64,000 nt of DNA, taken from positions 1-64,000 of the forward strand of contig QPMI01000689.1 of assembly GCA_004431415.1 (NCBI GenBank), in the 5' to 3' direction. Each line of letters starts with the position of its first letter. The stretch's first letter is position 1. Below, one piece after another: positions 10,556 through 23,600 of this stretch. The position numbers and the translations under genes are program-made. The DNA comes from Cyanophora paradoxa. Taxonomy: Eukaryota; Glaucocystophyceae; Cyanophorales; Cyanophoraceae. The notes below the pieces were generated by a model, which did not search any database, had not been told where the DNA came from, and saw nothing but the letters and a program-made list of their open reading frames with translations.

Positions 10556-11912
10556 ATGAACCAGTTTGCAGAGGGCATTCGCCGTAGACCAGGATGTGAC
10601 CTCGTTTCCCCGGCGCGACACGTCCAGCAGCAGCAGCATGTTTTCATCAGCTACCGCCGCAACGGCGGTGACGACCTTGCGCAACTGATCTATCGCGAGC
10701 TGCGTCGTCGGTGGTGCTCGCCTTAAGCTTGTGATATCGAAGCGTTACGTATGTATACCGGTACCGTAGGTATTCCGTCTTTCTGGATGTCAAGCAAATG
10801 ACGGCGGGCCACTTCGACGATAGGCTATTCATAGAGCTGCGCAACTCGTGCTGCGTCGTGCTCCTTCTTACAGCCTCCACGAACGAGAGGGGCGAGATCC
10901 TGTCGACGACCTTGGACCGGTGCAGGGGCGACATCGCTGGCAAGGACTGGCTTCACAAGGAGATCGTCGAAGCGCTCAAGAACAAAATCGTAAGCTGCTC
11001 GCGACTGCGATCAGCCGATCTGCTGCTCGTAATTTTACATTGAATCGGCTTCGCGCAGACGATTATCCCTGTCATGAAGGCGCCTTTTCGCATGCCGACT
11101 GAGGATCAGATGAACGAGTTTCCAGAACGAGTTTTTCCCGTGGGAGCACACTGTTCGTTCTACGTAAATCTGTGTAATCCTGTTCTGACCTCTGCGCAGC
11201 TGAGCGATGCGACCCTGGACTACCTCTGTAAATACATCCAGCAGGCGACACGGCAGAGGTGTGCTGTTTTGCGTATTGCCCCGGAGTCACTGGTACCTGA
11301 GCCAGCAGAAGTGGCCACGGTACCCTGCCCCCGCCTTCCCCCCCGCCTTCCCCCTCGCCTCCCTCCTGATTCGCGCAGGCGATGCTGGCGGCAGGGGGCG
11401 GCGGTAACGCAGAGCCCGAGACGCAGCAGGTGCCCGCCCCGCACGTGTCGGCTTGTCATACATCTCACCGCCCGCACGCTCCGCCGGCTCAGGCCGCGCA
11501 TGCGCAGTCACCGCCAGCGCCGCAGAAAGACTCGGTGCGCGTTGCCCCCGTGTGCTGCTCCGCATTCTCTGAAGCCCCTCTGAAGGAGCTCGAGCACTGG
11601 CGCTCGGAGGCTGCCCTCCTCCGCAAGGAGCGGGACGAAGCCCGCAACCTGGTCCGCGCTCGGCCCCTGCCTCTATCTCGGGCCGGGCCGCCTCAAATTC
11701 TCTTAAAGGTCTTGAAGATCCGGGGCGACGTCGGCGCGGCCGCGGACCCCGCCATCGCTGCCTGGGGGCCGGCAGCGGGCCCGGCCCGCGACCCCGGGCC
11801 CGCCCCGCCCGAAGCCCCGGTCGACGTCGCGGCGCCTTCTCTCGCTGCGCCACGGTCGCCGTACAAGGAGGAGGAAGGCGAAATCTTCAGCTTCGCGAAG
11901 CTCTACAAGTAA
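10556..11912 (+). CDS. TIR-domain protein, SARM1-like
   Basis: ATG at 10556 (MNQFAEGIRRRPG). Exon 1 carries the first TIR strand, HVFISYRRNGGDDLAQLI. After an intron the next exon has VFLDVKQMTAGHFDDRLF, CCVVLLLTAS, LDRC and then KDWLHKEIVEALKNK. The exon after that has TIIPVMKAPFRMP. Order and spacing match the SARM1 TIR domain, and the Glu of the DW(V/L)HKEIV motif, the catalytic NADase residue in SARM1, is present. A 12-residue insertion (STNERGEILSTT) precedes LDRC. After a helix (ATLDYLCKYIQQ) the protein becomes Pro/Ala-rich with a short coiled coil (LKELEHWRSEAALLRKERD, about 11,590) and ends FSFAKLYK. No ARM, SAM, NB-ARC or LRR partner is seen. Possible roles are NAD cleavage or stress/immune signalling. 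Confidence 0.7.
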
Positions 11913-12163
11913 TCCCGAGCCTCTTTTTTGAAGTCTAGATCTGCTCCTGCCGACTTCGCATCTAATTGATTGCTTAATAAGCTTAAGTTTGTTGCAAGCT
12001 AGAGCTAGTCCTATAGCCTTTCGCTATAGAATATTGCATTCTGTCCTTTTTAATTTTTCCCTTTTTCGCACGTGAGGGGGAGGGGGGAGGAGTGGGTTGC
12101 AATTGGGGAAGGGGAGGGGGGTGGGTGGGGGGTTCTACGGGGCACAATGACCCGTGGCCTTCG

Positions 12164-13530
12164 CTATCGGCGGAGGTGCGTGAAGGACGCCAGGGCGCTG
12201 AAGACGCACACCATGTCGATGAAGAGGCCCCCGCCTGATTCGAACCCGACACGCGCACGCGCGCGATCCCAATCATCGGCGCGCGGATTGACTATGTAAG
12301 GGGGCGCGCACCGAGCCACGTGTGGTTGGCGTAGGCGAGCGCGGCGGCGCAGGTGATGCCGATCGTCGCCTGGAGCCGCTGGGCGATCGTCGGGTCCGAG
12401 ACTGCGGGGGTACGGCGTTCGGAAGGGGGGGGGCGAAGGGAGGGGGGTAGCGGGCACGTCGGCCAGGGAGGAAGGAGATGAGGCCCCGGAGGACGCCCGC
12501 CCCGTCCAGCGGCGGCATCGGCAGCAGGTTCAGGGCGCCCTGTACCCGGGCCCGTGAATCCGGGTACCCCAAAGAGGAAAAGAGCTTGAGGGGGGTACGC
12601 ACGAGTATAACATTGAGGGAAAGGGTCTCCATGGCGACCTGCAAGACGGGTAAGCGAAAGGGACCCGCGCCTTCGCTGGGATTAGGGAGCTGGGGGGGGG
12701 AAGGGGGGTACGCGCCTTGTACCAGAAGACCGGCATGCCGTAGCGCCCGAAGTAGAGTACGGTACCCGCCGCGGCGGCCGCGATGAGGAAGTTCGCCGCG
12801 GGGCCTGCGGCGCGGTTGAGTTGGCCTGGGGTACAAGCTGGGACGGGGGTACAGCGGACCAGCGAAGGAGACGACGCCGTCGGCGCGGGGCGGGAGCTCG
12901 ACGTTCGTCGCGGCGTACCCTGCTGAGGGGATCGGGCGGGGGGGGGGGAAGGGGCGCGGGGGTACGCACCCCCGGCGAAGTGGAGCCCGATCTCGGTCAC
13001 GGGGGCCCCGTAGTGGCGGAACGCGACCGCGTGGGCGGCCTGCGGGGGGTACGGCGCGGTGAGGCGGGGCGCGAACGAAGCATGCAAAGCGCCTCGCCTC
13101 GTGGAAAAGGATGCTGAAAGCCCGAATGCCCTCGCTCACGAGTGGCGCCATGGTCCCGAACTTCGCCGCCTGCAGACTGCGCGGCGGGATCGGGTCGGAT
13201 CGGGTCGGGTCGGGCCGGATCAAATTGCAGCGGCGCGAGGGGCGAGGGCGGACCACTGGTACGCGAAGTAGAGGCCCCAGGTCCAATCGACGCGGAAATC
13301 AGTGTTCGGGAAGCCCGGAGTCGGGAAGTACAGCGCCCCGTTCTCGATGCGCAGGCGCGGCTTCCGCGGAGGCGGCTGCGCGAGGAGAGATGCAGTGAGA
13401 TCGAAGGGCAGGCGGAGCGCGCATTCGGATTCGAATGGCGCACGTGCGGCTCGAAGTAGAAGAAGTCGACGCCATCTTTCCGCGCCGGGACCGGCGAGGA
13501 CCGCAGCGGGCCGCTGCAGCTCGAGCTGGA
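12164..13530 (-). CDS. M50-family (site-2-protease-like) membrane metallopeptidase
   Basis: Spliced minus-strand gene. Order: DGVDFFYFEPH (about 13,478), RLRIENGALYFPTPGF (about 13,350), KFGTMAPLVSEGIRAFSIL ending in FHE, then an intron, then AAHAVAFRHYG. Splicing creates HEAAH, the zinc-binding HExxH motif. Next come YAATNVELPPRADGVVSFAG, QLNRAAGPAANFLIAAAAAG (membrane segment with the NF/AGP pattern), and NLLPMPPLDGAGVLRGL, the second M50 signature with its metal-ligand Asp (about 12,525-12,470). A terminal membrane segment GGLFIDMVCVFSALASF ends at the TAG at 12164. M50 enzymes cut substrates within membranes, for example to release regulators or in plastid processing. The start is uncertain because the frame stays open up to about 13,779. 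Confidence 0.75.
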
Positions 13531-13910
13531 TCGCGATAGGCGAAGTGCGTAGCTATAGATTCCGTTGTCGGAGCACCTGCGCGCGGGGGCGAGGCGTCGA
13601 ACCAGCACGAGCTGGGCCGGTCGGCGCGAGGGGGTCAAGGCCGGCACCTCTGTGCGAGGCCGGGCGCCGTAGTGGCTCGTTGGAGGCCCGCGCTGGACAA
13701 GGCCGCTGGCCGTCGCAACTGATGATGTCCAAAAGGCTCGAGCGCTGCTCCGTGAGGCAGACGGCGTGAGAGCCAGCATGCCGCCCGCGCAGTCGAGCCG
13801 CTCGCCGAGCCAGCCGAGAGCGAGGGCCGGGCCAGCCGCAGCATTGCAGACTGTGTCGTACCCCGGAAGACCTAGTCTCCACTCGAACGGCCCTAGCTAG
13901 CGAGCGGAAT

Positions 13911-14197
13911 ATGACAGTAAAGCAGGCGGCCATCGTGTCCGGAGCGATAGGGCTGGCTTGGCTGGCCGGCAACCCGCTCCCGCTCCTGATCATGCTCCTC
14001 GGCTTCATCGAGCCCATCCAGGTGCCCCGCGAGCCGCCGCCGCATCCGTCATGCATGCTCGGATGAGCCTGAATCGCTCCGCGCAGGCCTACTTCATCAA
14101 CAAAGCCGTTGGCACGGGCGAGAGCTCGGATTCCAGCAACGGCGACCGGAAGGGGCGCGGCCGACCCGCGCGCATCCGTGCTGGCGGTCGGAGGTAG
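13911..14197 (+). CDS. Small single-pass membrane protein, 73 aa
   Basis: Two exons, 13911-14021 and 14087-14197, joined in phase 0 over a 65-nt GT-AG intron (GTGCCC...GCGCAG). The protein starts MTVKQAAIVSGAIGLAWLA, has a hydrophobic helix through PLPLLIMLLGFIEPIQ, and ends in a basic Ser/Gly/Arg tail (ESSDSSNGDRKGRGRPARIR). Both exons are exactly 111 nt. I do not recognise the family. Small proteins of this shape sit in organelle or ER membranes. The upstream AGCGGAAT ATG context and clean splice sites support it. Confidence 0.5.
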
Positions 14198-14662
14198 TCA
14201 GTTGCGCGGCCCGCTTCCGCGCGCGCGGCCGCCGGTGAGCACCATGACCAGCCGCGGCGAGCGCCAGCGGATTCGCGCGCGGCCGTCGGCAGGAGACGCC
14301 AGCCGACTGCCGCGTTGCGCGTTCACTTAAGCTACCGGCTTGCCAGCTTCTTCAGCTCCGCAGGCCGCGCCCGGGCCGCTCAGGCGACTTGCCGTTTTTG
14401 AACCCGAGCACTTGCAACATGGCCTTGGTGGGTTGCAATTGCCGGCTCCTGTAGCAGCTTAGTGCGGCATTAGATTCACCTTAGGGTTTCATGCTTTCTT
14501 CCCTTCAGCTCCGGCTGCTTAGCTTCTTGTTTCAACATCCCCTCGGCTTCCCCCACGCGATCGTCTCGTTGAAGGCTTCTAGTGATTTGCAATTGGTCTG
14601 CTGTGTTCAAATACAGTCCGGACTACAGAATGACTAAATTGCGCTGACGGGCGCGCGGTATA
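14198..14662. other. Intergenic, convergent gene ends
   Basis: About 465 bp between the small membrane-protein gene and the 3' end of the multi-C2 gene. 14,400-14,640 is less GC-rich than its surroundings. Nothing identifiable. Confidence 0.4.
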
Positions 14663-17600
14663 CTATCGGGAGGCGGTGCGGTACAAGGACGGAGCAGGGC
14701 TCGTCGGGGGGTACGGGTGGCTGGAGGTCCCGGGGCCCGAGGAGGTGTAGGGTCGGTCCCGGTCCGAGGGGTAAGCGGGGGGGTACGTGGGGCTCGGGGA
14801 GGGGTACGAGTGGCCGACGCGGTCGCGGTCGGAGGGGTTGTAGGGAGCGTAGACGGGGGCGTGGCCGGAGGAGGCAGGGAGGGGCGGGTCGGAGGGGCCG
14901 GGGTACGGGCGGTACGAGCGGTCGCGGGGGTCAGCGCCGGGGGCGGGGAGCGAGTAGTCGGGGAAGGGGGCGTGGGACGGGGCGGAGGTGGTGGAAGCCC
15001 GGGGGTCGCCGCCTATCCGCGCCATCGGGACCTGCACCAGGCCCGTGCCTGCGCCCCTCCCCACTCAGACCGGGACCGATCGACCAGGGGGGGGGGGAGA
15101 AGCCGCACCGGGGTCCACCCACTCGGGCCGGTAGACGCGCAGCTGCCCCAGGAACTGGTCCCGCTCCTTCAGCAGCCGCTCCTCCCTGCGAACGAAGGGA
15201 GCCACGATGAGGAAGACGAAGGGGGTACAGGAAAGGAAGAAAAAAGGCACCGCTCGGCGCGGCGGTCGAGCTTCTCGCGCAGGGCGCGCTCGCGGAACTC
15301 GCCGTCCTCCTCCTAGGAGCGCGGTTGGGGGTACGGTGAGCTGCAGGTTGAAGGGGGGGGGGCACGGGAGGGGGTACCTGCTGCTTGTGGCGCCAGCGCT
15401 GGAGCTCAATCTCCGAGTCCATCTCGCGGACCTGCGCGCGGGGGGCTCGAAACAGGCTGGGAGGGGGGTAGAGGGAGGATTCAGGGGGGTACGGCTCGCC
15501 TGCTGGCGGAGGTTCTTGAGCTCCTGCTGCATGCCGTCCAGCACGCGCCGGTGCTCCTTGCTCGTCATGTCGGACAGCTGCCGCCGCCCCCAGTCAGTTT
15601 TCTTCGCGTACCCGGCTCCAAATTCGCGTACCCGGGACTTGCGGAGGCGGATGTCGGAAACAAGGCGCTCGTACTCCTCCATCGTGTCATTCACGCGCAG
15701 CGCCAGCGCGTGGTTCTGCCCGCGTAGCGTACCCCTCAGAAGAAGGGGAGGGAGGGAGGCGGAGGGGGGTACGGGACAGCGGCGCGCCTCCTTGCGGGCG
15801 GCCTTGTACGAGTCGAGGAGGCGCTGGACCTTGCGCGCCTCGCGCTCGAGCAGCTCGGGGGCCGTCCCGTCGCGGTCGCGGTCCCGCGGGGCGGCGGATA
15901 GGGCCTCGCGCGTCACTTCGGCCGCCCCGCGCGCGTGCAGCGCGTACAGCTCGTCAAGCTGAGGGAGGGTCGAATGTCATAAACAAGCAGCAAGCAAGAA
16001 AGAAGCGAGAGCGCGCCTGGGTCTCGCGCTCGCAGGCGAGCTTGCGGAGGGCGTCGGCCTTGGCGGCCAGGCGCCCCCGCTCCTCGATCTCCTCGCGGGA
16101 GCCCTCGTCGGGGGCGTCCATCACCGCCCGCGCCCACGCCGCCCCGGACACGCCCCCGTGCAGTCCCGCCTGCGGGATCCCCTTAGTAGGTTAGGTAGAG
16201 ATTGGAGCCAGAACGGGAAGCAACGCCGCCGTACCCCCTGGGAGTCGCCGGCGGCGTCCAGCGAGAACTTCTCCCGCTCGAGCTCGAGCGCCCGCCGCTC
16301 CTGCGCCGTCGCCCGCTCCTCCTGCGAACGAAGCGATTGAGTCGCTTGATGCGCGTACCCCCCCCCCCCATCCAAACCGGGGGTACGCGCCTGGAGGACG
16401 GCGTCGTGGCGCAGCTTCGTGAGCTCCTCCGCCTCGGCGTTCAGCCGCTTCTTCAGGAACATGATCTGGCGAACGAAGTGGGGGGGGGGGGGGGGTAAGA
16501 AACGAGGGGCTAGGGGCACCTCGTCGTAGAGAGCGCCCATGTTCCCCCCGCGGGCGGTGCCGCCCTGTCGGAGAATGGCGGCGGCGGCGGCGCCGCCGCG
16601 CTCGAGGGCGCGCAGGCGCTTCTTGAGGGCGTGAAGCTCGGCCAGGAGTCCGGCGGCGGCGCGCTGCTCGGCGAGCGTCTCGCGGCGCGGCGGGGCGAAC
16701 GCCGCCTCCAGGCGGGAGTCGACCTTGGGGCCGGCGAGCGCCGCCCGCCGCATGCGGAGCGCCGCCTCCCGCTCCGCGAGGTACGTGCCCCCGCCCTGCA
16801 GGTACAGATCCACGTCCGACTGGCCCGGCACCGTCCGCACGCCGGCGGCCCCGCGGCGCCGCTCGGGCGAGGCGCTCTGCCCGTAGCGCCGGCGCCGCGT
16901 CGAGTGGGCGAGCTGGACGCCGTAGGCGGGGTGCCCCTGCTGCCGCGCCAGCGACGCCCGCGTGTGCACGAGGTAGGGCGGCGATCCCTCGCCCTGTCCC
17001 CTCCCCCTTTAGAAGAAGCAGAGGGGGGGCGAAAGAAGGGGGAGGGGGTACGCGCGCGCCTGCTCGTCGGGGGACCACTCGGCCTCCTCCTCAAAGAAGA
17101 GGCTGGGGCCGGCGCCGCCCGCCCGCCGCGCCGTCCCCGTCGCCAGCGCCCGCTGCGGCGCCCGCTAAGAAGACAAGCCAAGCCAAGACAAGACAAGACA
17201 GGACAGGGGCAGGGTGGACCTGGTAGGCGCGGCGGTCGTCGAGCATGGCGCGTTCCATCATTAGGGTGTCGGAGACGGTGCCGGCGCCCCGCCACGGGCT
17301 CGTGTGCTCCGCCCGCCGCATCGTCGTTTCCTTCCGCGCCGCCGCTGCGGGGCGGGGCGGGGCGGGAACGGGTCGGCCGGCCGGCCGCGGCGCAGAGGGG
17401 CGGCGGCGAGTCGGCCGACTCACCCTCGCGCCGCTTCTGGGCCGCGGCGGTCGACTCGTATCGCATCTTGACGTGGATGACGGCGGCGCCGGCCGGCGGG
17501 CCGCGGGCGGCGTTCACGCCCCCGGGGCCCGTGCCCGCCCCGCCGATGTTGCCCACGGCCACCGCGCGCGCCGTGCGCGTCCCGCCCATCGTCGCCGCGA

Positions 17601-20600
17601 GGTCCGCCGCCTACGCCGGTGTCAGTACGTAGCATCTCTAGGACGGGAGGGGAACGGGCCTTGAAGGGGTCCATGTCGGAGAGGGTGTTGTCGAAGGCGG
17701 TAATGGCCTTCTCGCCCGTGCCCGAGAGCGAGAGGACGAACCACTTGTCCACCAGCACGCCCTCCTTCAGGTCACCCACGTTCACCTGTGCCCCCGGAGG
17801 GCTCAGAAAGGGCGGAAAACAGTTTTGGTTTGGAGGTAGAGAGACCTTGAAACCGCCCAGGAAAGTCTCGGTGCGGACGTCGCGGTCCCCGCCGGCGCCC
17901 CCGGCGCCGCCGCGGAGGGTCGTGCCGGGCCCGGCGCCCGGCGCCCGCGGCGGGCGCGTCGCGCCGCGCTCGGGGCAGTCCAGGACCGAGACCGCCAGCG
18001 TCGCGTCCTATAACATCGCATCTTCAGCCTTCTTTTACAAGAGTTAATAAGAAGAAGAAGAATGAATGACCTCCTTCATGACGTGGAAAGTGAAGTTCTC
18101 GTTCCACGCCACCGGCTGCGGGTCCGAGGCCAAGGCCGAAGGGGTCGGCCCTCTCCCTCCTTCTCTAAAGGGATGGGGCGGGGCCGGGGCGCGCACCATG
18201 CCGGGCTGGGCGACGCACTGGTAGGAGGTGTGGTGCTCCTCCTCGCCCAGCGCCAGCTCCACGAAGACCTGCGGGGGGGCCCTCTCTCGGCTCGGGCGGG
18301 GGCGCGCGGTCTCCATCGCCAATCTTATCGTCAATCTTAGAGGCCGCATTCTCCAGGCCGCGCCGGGGGCGCGCGGATGGGGCGGGGCGGGGCGGGTTGT
18401 TGTTTGTAGGGGGCGGTGCCTCCACTCTAAAAATCTAATATAATATTGCGACGGGCGCGTCGGGGGTCTCATCTCCAAATCTAATAACAGGTCTCCGCGA
18501 AGGGAGGAAGGGAGGGCGGTTTCCATCGCCAATCTTAGAGGCGGCATCCTCCGGGCGACGCTACGGGTAATTCGAGTTCCTCCTACCTCGCGGTAACCGG
18601 GGCCGAAATCTAATGCCGAAATCTAATGCAGGCCGCATCCTTTAATGCCGAAATCTAGTATCTCTGTGAAGGAAAAGCTAACAGGTGTCGTTAAGGAAAA
18701 GCGCGGACGGACCTCGCGGTAGCCGGGGCCGAGGGCGACGGCGCGGCCGTAGAGGTTCCGCGCCTCCACGATCCCGATCCGCAGCCGGCCCAGCTCCGGC
18801 TGCCCGAACCTTTTGGGAAGGGAGAGAGGGGCGCTTAGCGAAGGCTTCGGGGGCAGGCGGGCGGGGCGGGCGGGCGGGGGCGCGCCAGATGCCGTCGTGG
18901 TTGGAGCCCGTGCCCCAGGTCTTGCCGCCCAGCGCCCGCCCCTTCGTCACGTCCATCTCCTCCTCCCGCCGCTGCCGCGCGTAAGGAAGGAAAGCGGAGT
19001 AGAGGACGGGGGAGGGCCGGACGCGGCGCTCGAGGTCCTCCTCGTGCTTCCGGCGGGCCTCCTCCTCCTGCTTCTTCGCCGCCTGCCCGGCGCAGCTTAG
19101 CCTTTCTAAGCTTAGCCTAGGGGCGGGGGCGGGGCCGGGGGCGGGGGCGCGCCTCCTCGGAGACGAACTGGAAGGCGAGGTGGACCTGCCCCTGCACCGC
19201 CTTGCGCCCCGCCTTGTCCGTCAGCGGGTACCACTGCGCCCGCGTCAGACGTCAGGCGGGGGAAGAAAGAAAACGGGGGGCGGGAGGGGGCAGGGGCGGG
19301 GCCTCCAGAACGATAGCATAGCTTAGGAAGCCGGGGGGGCTCGGGGCGGGGCTCGGGGCGGGGCCGGGGGCGGGGGCGGGGCGCACGTCGTCGTGGAGGC
19401 GGCCGTCCAGCAGCGAGACGAGCGTGACCTGCCGGCCGGGGAGGGCGGGGCGGGGCCCCGCTCAGCTCGCGTTGGGGCGTGCTTTGCTAAGCTTTTGCTA
19501 AGCTAAGCTATTGGCCGTCACTCGGCTGGCGCTCGGGCGGAGCGCTTGTATAGCTATCGTTTTTCTGGAGGCTGTCGAGGAAAGGGGGAGAAAGGGGGGG
19601 CCGGACCTTGCACTGGCCGACGAAGTCGTCGGCGGAGCCGCGGTCCCGGTCCCACACCTCGACGACGAACTCGGGGTGGTTCACGTCCCCCTCCGTGATC
19701 TCGCTGCCCGCGCGTTTGAGAGGAGGGCGGAGGCGTGGGCGTGTCAGAGAACGCAGGGAAGGGAGCGCGGGGCGGAAGCTTGAGGAACGGGCGCGTTGTT
19801 CCGTTCGCTTCTCAGAGAGCAGAAAGGAAGCTATTATTGTTCTTTAGAAGCGCGCACAAGGTGAACTCCTCGCCCCAGGCAGGGTTCTTGTTGTCGGGGA
19901 TGTGCCGCGTCTTGAAGGTGCGCTCCCCGAGGCGCACGGCGAGAAAGGGGTCGATGGAGCCGATGAGGTCCATCTTGGGGAGGTCCCGCGCGCCCACCGC
20001 ACGCACCACCACCTGCCGCGCCGGGCGGCCCGATCGAGCGAGCGGGGCGGGGCGGGGCGGAAATCGAAGGGGTTCCCCGCTACTATCATTCAATCTCCGG
20101 TGATTATCTCTCTCAGTTCTCTGTGCTTTACGCCCGCCGGACGCACGCGGCCGCGGCGGTTGAGGACGAGGGCCTTGAGGGCCTCGCTGCGGCGCGCCTG
20201 CTCCGCCCGGAACTCCTGCGGGGCGGAGCTCGCTCAGAAGAAGGAGGAGGAGAAGAAGGAGAGGCGGATAGTAGTAGTAGTAGTTGTTGTTGTTGTTGTG
20301 TGCTAATGCAAACCATACGAAGAAGAGGAAGGAGGAGGAGGAGAGGCGGGGGCGGGGGCGGGGGCGGGCTGGGCGCGGGGGGTACCGGGGCGACGACGTA
20401 GCGGAGGCGGAGGCAGAGGTCCCCCGAGACGCGCTCCTTCGTCTCCCCCGCCGTCAGCGGCAGCCACTGGTCCTTCACCTGCGGCGCGCCCCCCGGGCGT
20501 CAAAGGCGCAGCCTCCGCCGTGTTCTACGTTCTTTCTGTGTGTGCGCACCTCGCCGTCGCGGAGCTCGGCGACGGAGATGTCGGCGCTCCCCATGAAGTC

Positions 20601-23600
20601 GTGCTTGCCCACCTGCCCGCCCGGCAATGAAGGGAGGAGGGGCGGGGCCACGAAGGGAGGGGGTGGGTGGGGGGGGGGTACCGCGTCCTCGTCGAAGACC
20701 TCGATGCGGAGCAGCGAGTCCGGCTTGGAGAGGCGGAACGAGAACTGGGGGGCAGGCGGGCTGGTGTTAGCTTCCTCGAGATCCGCGCTCTGGGCTCTTT
20801 TAGAGCTCTTTTAAAGGGCCGGGGCCCTTTCAGGCCCTTTCAGGCCCTTAGGCCCCTTCAGAGGGCCGGGGCCCACCTTGGCGTTCCAGACGGGGTTCAG
20901 GTTCTTCTGGATGGTCGGCGTCTTGCTCTGCTGCTCCTCGATCTGAAGGAGGGGAGATTATAATAAGGAGAAGAAGAATATTAACGAATTAAGCTAGAGG
21001 GGACCTTGAGGACGCAGTAGGGGTCCGAGGAGCGCGAGAACGTGTCCTTGATGGCGAGGTTCCGCGCCTTAAGAAGAAGAAGAAGAAGATTGGTTAGAAG
21101 GAGCTTGGAAGGGCCCGAAAGAGGAGGGATAAAGACCTTGAGTACGATGACGTCCAGCTGGGCGATCTGCGGGGGGCTCAGCAAAGAAAAGAGGCGAGAG
21201 GTAAAGGTGAAGAACGAAAGAAAGGGGACCTGGCCGGGGTCGAACCGGAGCTGCTTGGGGTCCATCATCTCGGAGCCGGTGGACTCGAGCCCGTACATCT
21301 CGCGGATCGTGCGGGCGTTCCGCGGGGCGTCCGGCGGCGGCACGTGCTCGATCCTCAGGTGAACCTCCCCCGTCACCTTCTTCTTGGCCGAGGAGGAGGC
21401 GAGCGGGAACCAGTTGTCGAGCGGGTTGGCGGCGCCGTCCAGCAGGTCGAGGCCGATCGTCACCTCGCCCAGGTAGTCGTGGCTCCCGATCAAATCCTCG
21501 TCGTACAGCACGATCTGAGGCGGAATCTCACATAAGTAAAGGAAAGGAAAGGAAAAGAAAGGAAAGGAAAGGAAAGGAGGGGAAAGGAAAGGAAAGGAGG
21601 GGAAAGGAAAGGGAGGGGGCGGGCCTTGAGGAACTCGGAGGGGTCGGCCACGTCGAACTCGAAGGATTCGCGCCAGACGGGGCTCAGGTTCTTGTAGATC
21701 GTCTTCGTCTTCTTCTGCCCCGCCTGGCGCCCCCTCGCACTCTCAGCCTCTAGACTGTACGGAGCAGAGGGCGTGCGGACCTTGCCGCCCGACTCGCCGA
21801 AGGTGAGGACGCAGTACGGGTCCGACTTGCCGTTGATGTCCGCCGCGATCAGCCCGCGCGCCTCGATGCACTGCGGGAAAGGCTCGGCGTATAGAGCGGT
21901 ACGGGAGCAATGGGGGGTACGAGCCTCGACGCGGAGGCGCCCGTGCGCACGGGTGCCGCCCATGTCCCGCCGCGACTTGCTCTGCAAAGAATTTGAGGGA
22001 GGGGTACGCGCCAAAGAAAAAAGATGCAAAAGAATTGCGTACCCCGGGTAAGCTCTGGGCGACCTCGAAGCGGAGGTGGACCTTGCAGTTCGTGAGCTCC
22101 TCGGGCTTCACCTCCTTCGGCTGTGCCCGGGCTGAGCTTTTGAGGAGGGGGAGGAGCCGGAGGGGGGTACTGCGCGCCTTGGTGGAGACCATGGGGTACC
22201 AGTCGTCGATGACGCCGGCGTGGAGATCGCGGAGCTCGACGTGGACCTGCGTCACGCGTACGCCAGGCCGAGCCGAGCGCAGCCATCAGAATTCGATCCG
22301 CGCGATCCTTCGATTTTCCGATGAGCCGCGCACCTCGCCCATGTAGTCGTTGCTCCCGAAGCGGTCCCAGTCCCACACCTCGATCACGATCTTCTCGTCC
22401 GGGCTCGGCACCTGCCGGGCGGGCGGGCGGCTCGAGGAGATGGGATAATGCGGGGGAAAGACAAGGCGGGCTCGCCTCGAATTCGCAGGGGTGGTTCCAG
22501 CCCGGGTCCAGCGTCTCTTTGATCTTCTCGCTCTTGCTGATCTGCTTGGACCCCAGCTTCACGATGACGAACGGGTCCGACTTGCCGTTCGAGTCCTTCG
22601 CGATGAGCTTGCGGCCCTCCACGACAGTCATCAGCACCTGAAAGAGCTTCAGACCCGCCCCTCCACAAGACTTCATGTTATAGTAAAGAAGACGTGATTG
22701 TCACCTTGTCGCCGGTGCGGACCTTCCCACCGGCCTGCGCGCCGGCCCCGCCCTCCTGGCCGGGGCGCGGGTCGATGCTCAGGACGCAGTTGAGCCTCGC
22801 CCCCGCCAGCGCCGCCTCGTCCATCTGAGGCGGGGCGGGAGCACTCAGAAGAGAAGACGACGACGAAGAAGAAGAAGAGGAGGAGTAGGAGGGCTGGCAA
22901 GGCCTGCGAGTACCGAGGAGCGGTAGCTCCGCATCGGGAAGAAGTCCTCCATCGTCGCCCCCGCCCGCATCTCTGGGGAGGGGGGGTACGTGAGCGGGGG
23001 GCGGGGGGGGCGGGGGAGAGGGGGTAGGGGCGGGCGCACCGGAGACGGGGATGCGGACCTCGCCCATGTACTTGGGCGACTGGATCCGGTTCCAGTCGAA
23101 GACCTAACGGCGGAGACGGAGAAGTTAGAGAACGCCGGCCGTGTGGGGGGGCCGGGGGAGGGGTACAGGGGGGGGTACCTCGATCAGGAGCTCGTCGCTG
23201 TCCCCGGGGATCACCAGGTCGAAGGACGCTGGGCGCGGGAGGAGGCTCGCCGGCGCGCCGGGCGGAAGCGGGCGAAGGGGGGAGAGCAGAGAAACAGGCG
23301 CACCGTTCCACTCGGGGCTGAGCGTGCCCTTGCGGGTCTCGGTCTGGCCGAGGGCGCGCTGGAGGGATCCCCAGCGGACGATGGCGTAGGGGTCCGAGGT
23401 GCCTCCGCGGTCCATCGCCGGCAGCCGCAGGCCCCCGACGAGCGTCAGGCGGCCCGTGTCCCCGGCCCGCGCGGGGGGGTACGCCTCGCCCGCCTTGGAC
23501 TTGTCCCGCGGCGCCTTGGCCCCGGGCAGGCCGGCCGGGCGCGTGACCGAGGCCTGAATGAACACGCGGCTCGCCTTGATCTGCGGGCGGCGCGGCTCGG

